The notes: generated by a model not told the origin, from the letters alone. A stretch of DNA of 27,884 nt from Glaciecola sp. UBA1851 (GCA_002338515.1 DDIL01000198.1:1-27884), one strand, 5' to 3'. Positions 1-8,095 are shown, counted from the stretch's first letter. Program-made: numbers and translations.

Positions 1-50
1 AATGCTTAGGGTTGAAAATACTGTCGCAACAGAAGTAGTGTCTATAAAAC

Positions 51-797
51 CTAATTGAGTTTAACAGAAGACTCCTCGTCATATTTTGCTCCGTTTGTAT
101 TTATTATTATTTGGCATGTAAATTCATCGTTTAGAGTAGTTTTCAAATAGAATCTTTGCAAGTTTGTTAAATTATTAACAACTTCTTTACTTAACCATAC
201 TTGTTCTTGAGACATTTTTAAAGCCCCTACACAAAACCATTTAACAGCTAATGGATAAATTAACCATTCTGTTTGAGCAATTCGCTCTTGAAGTTCATCA
301 ACTGTGTCATCATTTTTAATATTTATAACAGATTGTAAGACCACTGGTCCGCCATCTAGTTCCGGCGTCACAAAATGAATACTAGCTCCATGTGTTTCAT
401 CATTGTTTTCAAGGGCGCGTTTGTGAGTATGTAAACCTGGATATTTGGGTAATAGGGAAGGGTGAATATTTAGCATCTTACCTAAATACTTTACAACAAA
501 ATCGCGACTTAAAATACGCATAAAGCCAGCTAATACTATTAAATCAGGTTGATAATTATCAATATATTTTGCTAGTTCAGCATCAAAACTTTCTCTGCTA
601 TCAAATGCATTGTGGTCAATTAACGTACTAGGAATATTATGTTTTTTTGCACGCTCTAGTGCATAAACATTAGGTTTATTTGAAATGACAGCAACCACTT
701 TACCTAAAATTTGACCTGATTCGCATTGGTCAATAATAGCTTGTAGGTTACTGCCAGAGCCAGACACTAAAACAACTATATTGGCGAGTTTATTCAT
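51..797 (-). CDS. purN: Phosphoribosylglycinamide formyltransferase (GAR transformylase)
   Basis: PurN transfers a formyl group from 10-formyltetrahydrofolate to GAR, the third step of IMP synthesis, in the cytosol. The phosphate-binding loop GSGSNLQA lies at residues 13-20. The catalytic triad equivalents of E. coli N106, H108 and D144 are visible as N110, H112 (NIHPSLLP) and D148 (ELDGGP). The protein has 248 residues, while E. coli PurN has about 212; the excess is a C-terminal tail of roughly 35 residues after the last family-like block (IYPLAVKWF). The gene follows purM on the same strand after 37 bases, so a purMN operon is likely. Identity is secure; the function of the tail is unknown. 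Confidence 0.96.
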   Translation of the reverse strand: MNKLANIVVLVSGSGSNLQAIIDQCESGQILGKVVAVISNKPNVYALERAKKHNIPSTLIDHNAFDSRESFDAELAKYIDNYQPDLIVLAGFMRILSRDFVVKYLGKMLNIHPSLLPKYPGLHTHKRALENNDETHGASIHFVTPELDGGPVVLQSVINIKNDDTVDELQERIAQTEWLIYPLAVKWFCVGALKMSQEQVWLSKEVVNNLTNLQRFYLKTTLNDEFTCQIIINTNGAKYDEESSVKLN

Positions 798-834
798 ATG
801 AACTTAGATACAAAGTAAAATTAACAAATAAGAA

Positions 835-1875
835 TTAGTTGATAACAACAGATTCTTCATTAATTTGTTTTTCAGATAATTCACCAATTATCCAAGCCGT
901 TTCACCTAGTGTGTTCAGTTGAGACACAATTTCATCTGCTTCAGATGCATCTACTGCTAATATCAGTCCTACACCACAGTTAAATGTGCGATACATTTCG
1001 TGCGTGGTTACATTTCCCTTTTCTTGTAAATAGCTAAATATACTTGGCCATTCCCAAGTGGATGAGTCTATATTTGCTTGCAAGCTATCAGGTAATACTC
1101 TTGGAATATTTTCCCAAAATCCACCGCCAGTAATATGCGAAATCGCATTAACGGAATGCGTTTCGAGAAGTGTTAATACTGATTTAACGTAAATTCTAGT
1201 AGGGGTTAATAAATGGTCAATAATCGGTTTGTTGTTAAGTTGCTCAGATACATCAATATTAGCGACATCAATAATTTTACGTATCAAAGAATAGCCGTTT
1301 GAGTGAGGACCAGACGAGGCAAGGGCGATGATTTTGTTGCCTGATTGCACTTTACTAGAATCAATAACATCATCGGCTTCTACCACGCCAACACAGAAGC
1401 CGGCAACATCATAATCGTTGCCGTGATACATGCCTGGCATTTCTGCTGTTTCGCCACCAATCAATGCACAATTAGAGAGTTCACAACCTTTGCCAATACC
1501 CGTTACAACGGAGGTTGCCGTATCGACATCAAGTTTACCTGTAGCGTAATAGTCTAAAAAAAATAGAGGCTCAGCACCTTGCACTATTAAATCATTCACG
1601 CACATAGCAACCAAATCAATGCCAATGCCATCATGCTGATTGTGATCCATCGCTAATCGTAATTTTGTTCCAACGCCGTCTGTGCCTGATACTAATAAAG
1701 GGTTTTTATATTTAGTGGGGATAGAGCACAAAGCACCAAAGCCACCTAATCCGCCTTTTACTTCTTTTCTGTGTGTCTTTTTTGTGACAGATTTTATTCT
1801 ATCTACTAATGCATTGCCCGCGTCTATATCAACGCCAGCATCTTTATAACTGAGATTTTTTGATGTATCAGACAA
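835..1875 (-). CDS. purM: Phosphoribosylformylglycinamidine cyclo-ligase (AIR synthetase)
   Basis: PurM closes the imidazole ring, converting FGAM to AIR with ATP in the fifth step of purine synthesis. The 346 residues match the usual length. Family blocks are present throughout: SYKDAGVDIDAGN near the N-terminus, SGTDGVGTKL, GGETAEMPGMYH, SSGPHSNGYSL and HITGGGFWENIPR. The start is a TTG: no ATG lies in frame at the expected N-terminus, and AGGA sits 7 bases before the TTG. The N-terminus begins where E. coli PurM does. It is first in a purM-purN unit and divergent from the DUF2066 gene. I could not find a convincing PurR operator in the 235-base divergent gap. Confidence 0.97.
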   Translation of the reverse strand: MSDTSKNLSYKDAGVDIDAGNALVDRIKSVTKKTHRKEVKGGLGGFGALCSIPTKYKNPLLVSGTDGVGTKLRLAMDHNQHDGIGIDLVAMCVNDLIVQGAEPLFFLDYYATGKLDVDTATSVVTGIGKGCELSNCALIGGETAEMPGMYHGNDYDVAGFCVGVVEADDVIDSSKVQSGNKIIALASSGPHSNGYSLIRKIIDVANIDVSEQLNNKPIIDHLLTPTRIYVKSVLTLLETHSVNAISHITGGGFWENIPRVLPDSLQANIDSSTWEWPSIFSYLQEKGNVTTHEMYRTFNCGVGLILAVDASEADEIVSQLNTLGETAWIIGELSEKQINEESVVIN

Positions 1876-1882
1876 CTTACTT

Positions 1883-1886
1883 TCCT
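1883..1886 (-). promoter_or_regulatory. Shine-Dalgarno site fixing the TTG start of purM
   Basis: On the minus strand AGGA lies 7 bases before the TTG codon at 1875-1873. This good spacing, plus agreement of the resulting N-terminus with the family, supports a TTG start rather than a missed ATG. Confidence 0.6.
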
Positions 1887-2110
1887 ATTTGTCATATCAT
1901 TTAATTAATTTCGCAATATTAACAGTATGAGCGTCCAAAAGGTATTAAAAACTGACGAAATATATGAGGTTATTGTGTCGTATGTTAGGTTACTAATGAT
2001 TTGTTTTTATTTAATAGAAAAGATTAAAACAAAAAAGGTATCTTTTGTTATGGTAAGTGTATAATCACTTTGTCGAGTATTGTGGCCTTCATTTTAAATA
2101 AATAGAGTTT

Positions 2111-3487
2111 ATGAAATTAAATAATCCTATATTGTTATCATTTATTACTATTCTAATTTGGTTAATTCCTATCGGTAACACTCACGGGAACACCATTGGT
2201 CATGTAAATATTGGCAGGGTGGCAGTTGAAAATCAGTCTTTCCGTAGCCAGCAAATTGGTGGTGAAAAAGCGCTAGAGCAAGTGTTTGTAAAAGTTAGCG
2301 GTAACCCTTCTATTTTAAATAACGATACAATAAAAAAAGCGGTCGATAATTTCGAACAATATATGGTCGCTAGCAGTTTTAATCAAATTGATGAACAACT
2401 GTTTTTTGAAGCTCGCTTTAACCAACAAAAAATTGAATCTTTGTTAATGGCAAGCGGATTACCTGTTTGGACAAATATTCGGCCCAATACAACACTATGG
2501 TTAGCATACTCACCAAGCCTAAGTAATGAGATTAGTGAACAGGTGGTGGTATCACAAAATGTTGAAACAGAACTAAAGCAAGCGGTTAAACAAGCATCGT
2601 TTTCTAGAGGGGTGGATGTTGTTATACCCTTAGGTGATTTTGAAGACGCAACTAATGTTAGTTATTTCGATGTGGCTAACCATTTAATGATCAAGGTTCG
2701 AGATAGCAGTATAAGGTATGGGACCGATTATTTTATAAGTGCTAGTTTACAGAAAATAGATGCTCAAAAAGCGCAATTGGCGCAGTCATTATTATTGGAA
2801 GAACGCGAAAAAATAGCGATTAATGAAGATGTTTCAGCGGCGGCAATTAATGGCGAGTTAGTTCAAGATTCTATTAGTACTCCTTTTTTAGATGACGCTC
2901 TCATTGCACAAGATAACATTTCAGAAAATGAAATGAATTTGCAAACAAATGTTAATGATAATATTTTGTTTGTTGACCCTATACAAGGGAGCAATAGTTC
3001 ACAACCTACCATGTCTATCAAATCGTTAGCTGATGTTACAATCCCAGATGACGCAGAATACAAACTAGATTATGTTATTGCCAAAAGTACAGATTTCAGT
3101 TTCAATTTAAAGGCTAGGGGCCGTTTGTATTCATCAAGTGATAATAATTTGTTAAATCAATTAATTAATATCTATGCAAATTTAATTGCTACTGAGTTTT
3201 CTCTTACTAGTGCTGGTGATGATACAGATATAAGTGATTTAAAAATTGACGTGGCAAATATAGATTCGCTACAAGACTATATTGAAGTTGTGGAATTATT
3301 AACGTCAATTCCGGCAATAACTAGCGTGTCTTTAATTTCACAGTCTGGCACCAACAGTCGACTATTAGTTGACCAGAGCATTGCCGTTGCGCAATTAGTT
3401 TCGATACTTTCTTTGGATAATCGAGTGAGTCTAATTAATAGTAAGCTTGACGATACAAACACTATTTTTATTAATTGGTTAAAATGA
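2111..3487 (+). CDS. DUF2066 family exported protein
   Basis: The 458-residue protein belongs to DUF2066, a gammaproteobacterial family without assigned function. A hydrophobic signal peptide covers about residues 1-26, so the protein is probably periplasmic. The family-like N-terminal region (IGGEKALEQVFVKVSG, LPVWTNIRPNTTLWLA) is followed by a hydrophilic, low-complexity acidic stretch at about 225-310, then a C-terminal part ending in INWLK. The linker makes it look longer than I would expect for the family, a comparison made from memory. A perfect -10 TATAAT lies at 2060-2065, but I see no good -35. Its TGA overlaps the hda ATG in an ATGA junction, so the two genes are translationally coupled. 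Confidence 0.8.
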   Translation: MKLNNPILLSFITILIWLIPIGNTHGNTIGHVNIGRVAVENQSFRSQQIGGEKALEQVFVKVSGNPSILNNDTIKKAVDNFEQYMVASSFNQIDEQLFFEARFNQQKIESLLMASGLPVWTNIRPNTTLWLAYSPSLSNEISEQVVVSQNVETELKQAVKQASFSRGVDVVIPLGDFEDATNVSYFDVANHLMIKVRDSSIRYGTDYFISASLQKIDAQKAQLAQSLLLEEREKIAINEDVSAAAINGELVQDSISTPFLDDALIAQDNISENEMNLQTNVNDNILFVDPIQGSNSSQPTMSIKSLADVTIPDDAEYKLDYVIAKSTDFSFNLKARGRLYSSSDNNLLNQLINIYANLIATEFSLTSAGDDTDISDLKIDVANIDSLQDYIEVVELLTSIPAITSVSLISQSGTNSRLLVDQSIAVAQLVSILSLDNRVSLINSKLDDTNTIFINWLK

Positions 3488-4200
3488 CGCAACAACTAAC
3501 CTTACCTATATCGCTTAATAAGCATGTTGGCTTTGAGTCTTTTGTTGAGGGTAAGAATGCCAATTTGGTCAGTCATTTAAAAAGAGTGATTGAACATGGC
3601 TCAGCAGAATATCCTCAAACATCGCAACGAATAAGCGTGTTAGTTGGTCAAAAAGGCTATGGTAAAACGCATTTATTGTTGGCGTGTTGCGAATTCGCCC
3701 AACGTTTGGATTTAGATTATCAATACATCGACTTAACTAAACTGGTAAACATGCCGCCACAAGTATTGTTAGGTATGGTTGAGTCTCCGATTATCTGCAT
3801 CGATAACCTGCATATAGTAGATGAAAATTTAGCATGGCAAACAGCTGTTTTTGATGTCATTAATCAATTTATTGAAAATGATCAATGTTTGCTAGTTTTA
3901 AGTTCACAAAAATCGATTGAAGAGATTAGTTATGAGTTACCTGATTTGAAAACAAGACTTAATTGGGGAGTAAATTATGTTGTGCAATCTTTGGATGATA
4001 AACAGAAGCTTCAAGCGCTTAAAACTCAACTTAAATTACGGTCAATTCCAGTTAGTGAAGAAGCCCTTGATTTTATGCTTAAACGGGTTTCAAGGAACAT
4101 GCATGAGTTGAACAACATGATTTCTGAGATAGACAAAGAAACCCTAGCTAGCAAAAGAAAAGTGACGATACCCTTTATTAAAAAAACCCTATCACTCTAG
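3484..4200 (+). CDS. hda: DnaA inactivator Hda, AAA+ protein
   Basis: Hda binds the DNA-loaded sliding clamp and stimulates ATP hydrolysis by DnaA, preventing re-initiation of replication. From the ATG at 3484 it has 238 residues. An in-frame TTG 9 bases upstream is possible, but the ATG forms the ATGA overlap with the preceding gene. The N-terminal clamp-binding peptide QLTLPI is at residues 4-9. A Walker A-like GQKGYGKT lies at 55-62, Walker B IICIDN at 103-108, and the arginine-finger region LKTRLNWG around R158. E. coli Hda has GAGRSH at Walker A, so this copy is closer to the canonical motif. Its stop overlaps the convergent lipoprotein gene by 9 bases. Confidence 0.93.
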   Translation: MTQQLTLPISLNKHVGFESFVEGKNANLVSHLKRVIEHGSAEYPQTSQRISVLVGQKGYGKTHLLLACCEFAQRLDLDYQYIDLTKLVNMPPQVLLGMVESPIICIDNLHIVDENLAWQTAVFDVINQFIENDQCLLVLSSQKSIEEISYELPDLKTRLNWGVNYVVQSLDDKQKLQALKTQLKLRSIPVSEEALDFMLKRVSRNMHELNNMISEIDKETLASKRKVTIPFIKKTLSL

Positions 4201-6147
4201 TTTGTATTTGTGCAAATGAGGCGTTTGCGAGTCTTGTACTTCGCGAAGCTTTTGCTCCTCTATAGTAAACTTCTGAATTTGTGAGCGAGAAATGGATTCA
4301 CCTTGAGGATTATTAAGTACCAAGTTTTCAAACCACCCTTCATTTGGGCGCATTAACACAGGTTCAGTCAACGATTGTAATATTCCTCGTATGTCACCTA
4401 ATTCAGGATAAATTCGTTCAACAGCGTAAACAGTTCTATCTTCTAAACTATCATCGGATATTCGATTTCTTTGCCCCCATACAACTAAAGGTTCATCGTC
4501 TGGGCCTGGCGTTCTGCCATCTATAATTGCTACATCTGCTTCAGCCTCCATTCTATAAAGCATCATGTACCTTTCAACCAAGGTTGCAATATCTTCTCGA
4601 ATAGTAAAATAAGCATAGAAAGAAGGCGCAATATCCGGAACAAAGAAACCTTCAACATCGGTTCCTCTGTAATTTCGTTCAACTGCTGTAGGTGTTTCAT
4701 TTCTGAATCTGACTTGCGCTAAATTATGCATAATATCTGAACGTAAAGGGTAGATTTGATCAAGTGAGTCAGATATTTGATTATTGTTGCGAACATAAGA
4801 TAATGGCGTTGTATTTCCTACTAAACTTGACCAAGAACTAGGCGGGAAAAAGTCATTTGCATGCGCGAGCTCATGATACATAAGCCAAGATATGCTGGCT
4901 TCAACATTTGCAAAATTCCGCGCTACTCTATCTTCTTTATCTATGGTTCTTTCTGGATAATATTCATCATTTTTGGTGTACCGCCAAAACATATCAAACT
5001 GCAAGTCACTACCAAAATCAGACCTAAAATCAGGTTGATCGTTTAATGTATCTCGCTCCATCGGGGTTTGCCAAAAGTTATTCGCATCTAAATAAATTGC
5101 GCCCGTGGCAGACCAATAAAAAGAAGGGCGCACATCATACGATATGACCACTGCTGTTACACCACGCAATAAAGCTAGCATATCTGCACCAGCAACCGAA
5201 TCGGTTAAAAAATCTTTAAATCTATCTCCCATCCATTGATGAGATACAAGTGTTCTGTCTAAGATATCATCTATGCTTGGGGTTCTTGTTTCCATACCAA
5301 TTAATGGCAAATCATTAAACGTACAGGTTGGTGGGTTAGGTATTTGATTTGAATATACGCATCGTTCAATTTCATCTTTGTAAGGGCTATTATCTCGGTA
5401 AGCATGCATGTCCTCTGAGATTACATCGTTATTTCCGAAAAATAAGCCATTAGATTCAAAATTCACATTTTTTACAGTTAGTAGACTTGTATCAGAATCC
5501 TCACTGCCATCTTCATAGGTAATAGTTGCTTCCAATTGCATAATTGCATCTTGACTAACAGCTGGCGCATCAAAAAACATGAAACGATTCTCATCATTAT
5601 AAGTAATGTTTTGTGCGCTTGGCCCTGCTAGCTGTTCCCAAGTGATGGATTGAATTGTTTTTTCATTATTGCCAGTTATATGTAAGGAGACTTTACCAAG
5701 CTCAGTTACCGTGTGATCTAGTCTAATTGTGGCAGTATTTGCGGTTTCTTCAGCGTTAAAAGTTACAATTTGGCTAAAAGTCTGATTATTCGATAATGTA
5801 ATATTCGCTTGTAAAACATAATTACCCGCTTCGGGTACATCAAAGCCTATTGTTTGACTATTATTAGCGAGTATAGTGAGACTAGGGCCGCTATTTTGCT
5901 GCCAACGAACACTTTGTATTTGATTGTTGCTAGATGGAATAATTGCGAAACCCTCAGACGAGCCCACGCGGGTCTGCTCATTTCCATAAACTTCGTAATT
6001 GGATGTAGAAATAATCGGATCAATTGAACCAACAATAGGGTCAGGTGTTATTGGATCAAGTGGGGGAACACTAGCATCATCACTGCCTCCACAACCAGCT
6101 AGAATAAAAATGGAACCAACTAAAACAAACCAATTATTTTTGCTCAT
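4192..6147 (-). CDS. Putative outer-membrane lipoprotein metalloprotease with PKD-like repeats
   Basis: I do not recognise a named family; this description is from visible motifs. The 651 residues start with a lipoprotein signal ending in LAGC (C19). G at +2 suggests outer-membrane sorting. A Pro/Asp-rich linker at about 20-48 leads to two Ig/PKD-like repeats at about 50-130 and 140-228, each carrying a WxQxxGPS-type core (81-89 and 170-177). The long C-terminal domain holds HELAH at 425-429 within WLMYHELAHANDFF, a zinc-metallopeptidase signature. Downstream REDIATLVE (517-525) and MEAEAD (533-538) could supply the third ligand. The start at 6147 is preferred over an upstream TTG because GAGAGG precedes it by 4 bases. 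Last gene of the arsC-wrbA-DUF2069 operon, overlapping DUF2069 by 14 bases. Metalloprotease function is inferred. Confidence 0.7.
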   Translation of the reverse strand: MSKNNWFVLVGSIFILAGCGGSDDASVPPLDPITPDPIVGSIDPIISTSNYEVYGNEQTRVGSSEGFAIIPSSNNQIQSVRWQQNSGPSLTILANNSQTIGFDVPEAGNYVLQANITLSNNQTFSQIVTFNAEETANTATIRLDHTVTELGKVSLHITGNNEKTIQSITWEQLAGPSAQNITYNDENRFMFFDAPAVSQDAIMQLEATITYEDGSEDSDTSLLTVKNVNFESNGLFFGNNDVISEDMHAYRDNSPYKDEIERCVYSNQIPNPPTCTFNDLPLIGMETRTPSIDDILDRTLVSHQWMGDRFKDFLTDSVAGADMLALLRGVTAVVISYDVRPSFYWSATGAIYLDANNFWQTPMERDTLNDQPDFRSDFGSDLQFDMFWRYTKNDEYYPERTIDKEDRVARNFANVEASISWLMYHELAHANDFFPPSSWSSLVGNTTPLSYVRNNNQISDSLDQIYPLRSDIMHNLAQVRFRNETPTAVERNYRGTDVEGFFVPDIAPSFYAYFTIREDIATLVERYMMLYRMEAEADVAIIDGRTPGPDDEPLVVWGQRNRISDDSLEDRTVYAVERIYPELGDIRGILQSLTEPVLMRPNEGWFENLVLNNPQGESISRSQIQKFTIEEQKLREVQDSQTPHLHKYKLE

Positions 6148-6604
6148 CAACCCTCTCAAATATGGCTTTTTCTTCAGCCATAACTTTGCTTAATTTGGGT
6201 AATCCAGTACCTAACTCTTGACCACGAAAACGGGCATACATACTGCATCCAACAAACATTGAACATGCGAAAATCAATTCAACACTTGCATGTATAATAA
6301 AATCTGGTTCAGCATACATCGTCGTTATGGCGTGCAAAAAATACCATAGGACTATAAAGCACGACCAAGCATGGGTATATGGTTTACCTTTTATCACGCC
6401 ATAAAGTGGAAGAACAAGCGGCAATAAATACACTAAGCTAACAAAAGCAATAGAATAGTCTTTAGCATCACTTAACATTAAATACCAAATACTTAACCAA
6501 ATTAACAAACCAAGATGCCCAACCAAGGCCATATAACGATATATTCTTACCTTTGGTGACATTGGAATCATTTTCATGTCTTCGTTTTGGTCGTTTGATT
6601 GCAT
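6134..6604 (-). CDS. DUF2069 family inner-membrane protein
   Basis: This 156-residue protein matches the DUF2069 family of small gammaproteobacterial membrane proteins, whose function is unknown. Four hydrophobic segments are visible at about residues 23-44, 51-71, 80-97 and 103-123, followed by a charged cytoplasmic-type tail. The ATG at 6604 lacks a strong Shine-Dalgarno site. Internal methionines at residues 10, 12 and 15 are possible alternatives, and MSPKVRIYRYM at 15 resembles the usual family start. It lies 18 bases after wrbA, and its last codons overlap the start of the lipoprotein gene, so transcription and probably translation are coupled. Confidence 0.75.
   Translation of the reverse strand: MQSNDQNEDMKMIPMSPKVRIYRYMALVGHLGLLIWLSIWYLMLSDAKDYSIAFVSLVYLLPLVLPLYGVIKGKPYTHAWSCFIVLWYFLHAITTMYAEPDFIIHASVELIFACSMFVGCSMYARFRGQELGTGLPKLSKVMAEEKAIFERVDEQK
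6152..6157 (-). promoter_or_regulatory. Shine-Dalgarno site of the lipoprotein gene
   Basis: GAGAGG on the minus strand lies 4 bases before the ATG at 6147-6145 and inside the coding sequence of the upstream DUF2069 gene. It rules out the upstream TTG (6159-6157), which overlaps this site, as the main start. Confidence 0.6.
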
Positions 6605-6622
6605 TTATTTTGTATACCTTTT

Positions 6623-7213
6623 TTATTGGGATAGTTTCTTAGCGTTAACTGCTAATCGCTTACCCATGGCTATGGATAAGACCACTTCATCTTCACTGAG
6701 TTCAGATTTAGTATTGTTATCTACGCTTGACACGCCATAAGGACTGCAACCAGATTTTGTAGTATGTAATTCTGGCTCCGAATATGGCAATCCTTGTATA
6801 CACATGCCATGGTGTAATAATGGCAACATCATGGAAAGCAAGGTGGATTCTTGTCCACCATGCATACTGCTACTACACGTAAAAACGCACGCAGGTTTAT
6901 TTACTAAGCTACCTTTTAACCAAATGTCAGTTAGCGAATCTATAAAATATTTAAGCGGTGCAGCCATGTTACCAAAGTGCGTTGGGCTCCCCATGGCTAA
7001 GCCATCACAAGCTGCAATGTCTTTTTTTGTGACATAAATATCGCCTTCACTCGGTATAGTTGGTTGTAGTTTATCATCAACAGAAGTCGTTAAGCTTGGC
7101 ACGGTTCTTAATATCGTATCCGCCCCCGCTTTTTGTGCTCCAAACGCTATTTTTTCTGCTAATTTCTTAGTCCTTCCATTTTTCGAATAATACAAAATAA
7201 GTATTTTAGTCAC
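6623..7213 (-). CDS. wrbA: WrbA-type flavodoxin-fold NAD(P)H:quinone oxidoreductase
   Basis: WrbA-type proteins are FMN-dependent two-electron quinone reductases that protect against quinone redox cycling; they are cytosolic tetramers. The FMN phosphate loop YYSKNGRTKKLA begins at residue 8. The isoalloxazine-contact motifs SPTHFGNMAAP and TCSSSMHGGQES follow in family order. I use the GTG at 7213 (protein starting VTKILILYYS), giving 196 residues, because earlier TTG codons add residues not seen in the family. This GTG overlaps the end of the arsC-like gene by 8 bases, indicating coupling. The flavodoxin-fold assignment is firm; the exact symbol is likely but could be a WrbA paralogue. Confidence 0.85.
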   Translation of the reverse strand: MTKILILYYSKNGRTKKLAEKIAFGAQKAGADTILRTVPSLTTSVDDKLQPTIPSEGDIYVTKKDIAACDGLAMGSPTHFGNMAAPLKYFIDSLTDIWLKGSLVNKPACVFTCSSSMHGGQESTLLSMMLPLLHHGMCIQGLPYSEPELHTTKSGCSPYGVSSVDNNTKSELSEDEVVLSIAMGKRLAVNAKKLSQ

Positions 7214-7574
7214 CAACAAGTGCCTCAATGTTTTCTAACGGACGACCAATTGCAGCGTTATTTTCCACAAGAAGGATAGGGCGCTCAAGTAACTTGGGAT
7301 ACTTAGCAATTGCCGTTAGCACTTGTCCATCTGTAGATTCATTGGATAAGTTTGCTTGTTTATATTCAGTCTCCTTTTTGCGAATCATAGCGTGCGCATC
7401 AATAAGAGCATGATTGTTTTTTAACGCGTTAAACACTTGTTCTAGTTGGTCAATAGTTAAAGGATTCTTTAAATACTCATGTATTTCAAATTGCACATTA
7501 TTTTGTTCTAAAAACGCCACTGCTTGACGGCTTTTTGAACACCTAGGGTTGTGATATAAAACGGTATTAGGCAT
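7206..7574 (-). CDS. ArsC-family thioredoxin-fold reductase (YfgD-like)
   Basis: The 122-residue protein has the ArsC signature: catalytic C12 in HNPRCSKSR, and arginines R65, R98 (ERPILL) and R111 (IGRP) matching E. coli ArsC R60, R94 and R107. Family members reduce arsenate with glutaredoxin. The neighbourhood (hda, bepA, perM, bcp) matches E. coli yfgD, whose role is not arsenic resistance as far as known, and no arsR, arsB or acr3 is nearby. A strong AGGAGG precedes the ATG. It heads the operon arsC-wrbA-DUF2069-lipoprotein and is divergent from the tlpA-like gene with only 38 bases between starts. Confidence 0.88.
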   Translation of the reverse strand: MPNTVLYHNPRCSKSRQAVAFLEQNNVQFEIHEYLKNPLTIDQLEQVFNALKNNHALIDAHAMIRKKETEYKQANLSNESTDGQVLTAIAKYPKLLERPILLVENNAAIGRPLENIEALVGD

Positions 7575-7612
7575 TATAAACCTCCTATTTTTGAGTACGA
7601 TAACAAAAGATA

Positions 7613-8095
7613 ATGACGAAAAAAATTAAAATAATGTCATATGGATTAATCGCCACCTTGGTAGCTATCGCATTTGTTGCTGGTATTAGTCTGTCAACTT
7701 CTCTTCGTTACGATTTTAAAACACTATCTAACGATACTTATAAACTCACTGACTTTAAAGGTGATGTTGTTATTGTTAATTACTTTGCTGAATGGTGTGC
7801 GCCTTGTTTGAGGGAGATCCCCGAATTGAACGAATTTTATCATCAAAAATCTGACAATGTGCACATATTTGCTGTGAGTTATGATAATTTGACCGAACAC
7901 AAACTACAGCAAATTGCAGATAAATATCAAATAGAATTTCCACTAATAACGGAAGTTAAACAACCATTCCCGTTTGAAAGACCGCAGTTTTTGCCTGCAA
8001 CATTTATTATCAAACCAAATGGCGAATTAGCAGGTCAACTATTGGGCGAACAAACGCTTACTGGATTAAATGAAGCGGTGCAAGCAGTACAGTAA
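7613..8095 (+). CDS. TlpA/ResA-like membrane-anchored thioredoxin
   Basis: This 160-residue protein has one N-terminal hydrophobic segment (about residues 9-30) that anchors it or exports it to the periplasm, followed by a TlpA-like thioredoxin fold. The active site is WCAPC with C62 and C65, preceded by VVIVNYFAEW, and the cis-proline motif is FLPATFII near residue 127. Such proteins reduce periplasmic disulfides or support cytochrome c or copper-site maturation; the substrate here cannot be told. It stands alone on the plus strand, divergent from the arsC-like gene and ending 10 bases from the convergent bepA stop, with no terminator hairpin visible in that gap. Confidence 0.85.
   Translation: MTKKIKIMSYGLIATLVAIAFVAGISLSTSLRYDFKTLSNDTYKLTDFKGDVVIVNYFAEWCAPCLREIPELNEFYHQKSDNVHIFAVSYDNLTEHKLQQIADKYQIEFPLITEVKQPFPFERPQFLPATFIIKPNGELAGQLLGEQTLTGLNEAVQAVQ

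Noticed and set aside
1876..2110. PurR operator in front of purM
   Set aside because: No palindrome resembling the PurR consensus (GCAAACGTTTGC-like) could be found in the gap.
7206..7574. Arsenic-resistance gene
   Set aside because: The ArsC-fold motif is real, but there is no arsR, arsB or acr3 nearby, and the context matches the housekeeping yfgD locus.
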